Below are positions 5,977 through 6,507 of a stretch of 6,507 nt of DNA, piece after piece. The DNA comes from Candidatus Delongbacteria bacterium (lineage in GTDB: Bacteria > UBA4055), in the NCBI GenBank assembly GCA_013139625.1, contig WTAK01000068.1:1-6507 (forward strand), read 5' to 3'. Positions within the stretch are counted from its first letter, which is position 1; every line of letters begins with the position of its first letter. The translations under genes and the position numbers were made by a program. The notes under the pieces are model-generated. The model was not told the origin of the DNA. It made no database searches and saw only the letters and a program-made list of their open reading frames with translations.

Positions 5977-6507
5977 ATGAGTAAATATTCAAAGAAATAT
6001 AAGATCTTTGCTACTATTGCTATTTTTGCAATAGTTTCTGCATTGATTGTTTCGAGTAATTTAATTTTTGATCTAAAAGCAAAATATCTTATGATCCTTC
6101 ATTTGTTTTTATTGGCATTGCTAACTAATATTATTTTCTTCTTTAAATGGAGAAGTAACATTGTATATGAGAAAAATAAAAAAGCATTGCAAGAAAGTGA
6201 AAATAAATATAGAACTCTTATTGAATCACTTATTGAAGGTATTGGTATTGTTGATGAGAATGAGAACTTTACATTCGCAAATAAAGCCGGCAACGAAATC
6301 TTTGGTTGTAATAATGGAGAGCTAGTTGGTAAGAATTTAAAAGAATTTACAACAGAGAAAAGTTTCAATTCTGCCTTAGAAAAAACAGAAAATAAGAAAT
6401 TAGGTAATACAGACATCTATGAACTTGAGATTGTTGGTCTAGACAAACTAAAACGTATTATTTTAGTTAAAACTTCCCCGGTTATTGCTCAGAATGGTAA
6501 ATACAAA
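5977..6507 (+). CDS. membrane PAS-domain sensor protein, probable histidine kinase (N-terminal part)
   Basis: An open frame of 177 codons running off the window end. Two membrane segments (about 9-31 and 38-57) are joined by only about six residues, so there is essentially no periplasmic domain. A short charged linker (58-73) leads into a PAS domain that opens with the typical E-N-K-Y-R-T-L-I-E-S block (75-84), then GIGIVDENENFTFANKAG (88-105), IFGCNNGELVGKN (108-120), and runs to the window end, where the last PAS strand (VKTSPVIAQNGKYK) would be followed by a DIT-type linker. Such proteins sense a cytoplasmic signal and usually pass it to a histidine kinase, or sometimes GGDEF, module; the output domain is outside the window. 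ATG 5977 is supported by AGAGGT at 5965-5970. A CRP-like site upstream suggests regulated expression. Confidence 0.82.
   Translation, partial: MSKYSKKYKIFATIAIFAIVSALIVSSNLIFDLKAKYLMILHLFLLALLTNIIFFFKWRSNIVYEKNKKALQESENKYRTLIESLIEGIGIVDENENFTFANKAGNEIFGCNNGELVGKNLKEFTTEKSFNSALEKTENKKLGNTDIYELEIVGLDKLKRIILVKTSPVIAQNGKYK

Noticed and set aside
6099..6416. 105-codon frame on the - strand within the PAS sensor gene
   Set aside because: The + strand frame encodes a clear PAS domain over the same bases; the antisense translation has no domain features.

Overview
The window is an AT-rich stretch (about one third G+C by eye) from a bacterium with a two-membrane-type envelope. It carries seven protein genes, all on the + strand. 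Both end genes are cut by the window edges. No RNA gene, CRISPR array, transposase or phage gene is visible. Signal peptides ending in FA-Q or VYS, FG-GAP type calcium-binding repeats, TPR lipoprotein-like proteins and a TlpA-like thioredoxin together suggest an FCB-group or related candidate phylum (Bacteroidota, Cloacimonadota or Delongbacteria-like). This placement is inference; nothing here fixes the taxon.

Layout: (1) 1-171, the C-terminal end of a Fur-superfamily metalloregulator with PerR-like ligands. (2) 208-573, a small exported coiled-coil protein. (3) 576-1424, a PhnD-like periplasmic solute-binding protein, 2 bases after the previous stop. (4) A 124-base gap with a perfect 9-bp palindromic hairpin at 1446-1470 that looks like a dispersed REP-type element. 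(5) 1549-2460, an exported two-part protein with a DUF302-like second half. (6) 2520-4253, an exported protein with five calcium-binding repeats at an exact 53-residue period, followed by a charged helical region and TPRs. (7) 4354-5841, an exported TPR protein with a C-terminal TlpA/ResA-type thioredoxin domain, starting at TTG. (8) A 135-base gap with a perfect CRP/FNR-type dyad (TGTGA-N6-TCACA). (9) 5977 to the window end, the start of a membrane PAS-domain sensor, probably a histidine kinase.

How the parts may fit: the regulator, the coiled-coil gene and the binding-protein gene are close enough to be one transcript. Five consecutive genes then encode exported proteins, so the region reads as an envelope locus between a putative peroxide/metal regulator and a signal-transduction gene with its own regulated promoter. 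No ABC permease or ATPase accompanies the binding protein here, so it may act in sensing or with transport partners elsewhere. The most notable items are the CRP-like site, the regular 53-residue repeat protein, the transporter-less binding protein with its coiled-coil neighbour, and the palindrome. None amounts to a proven new system.
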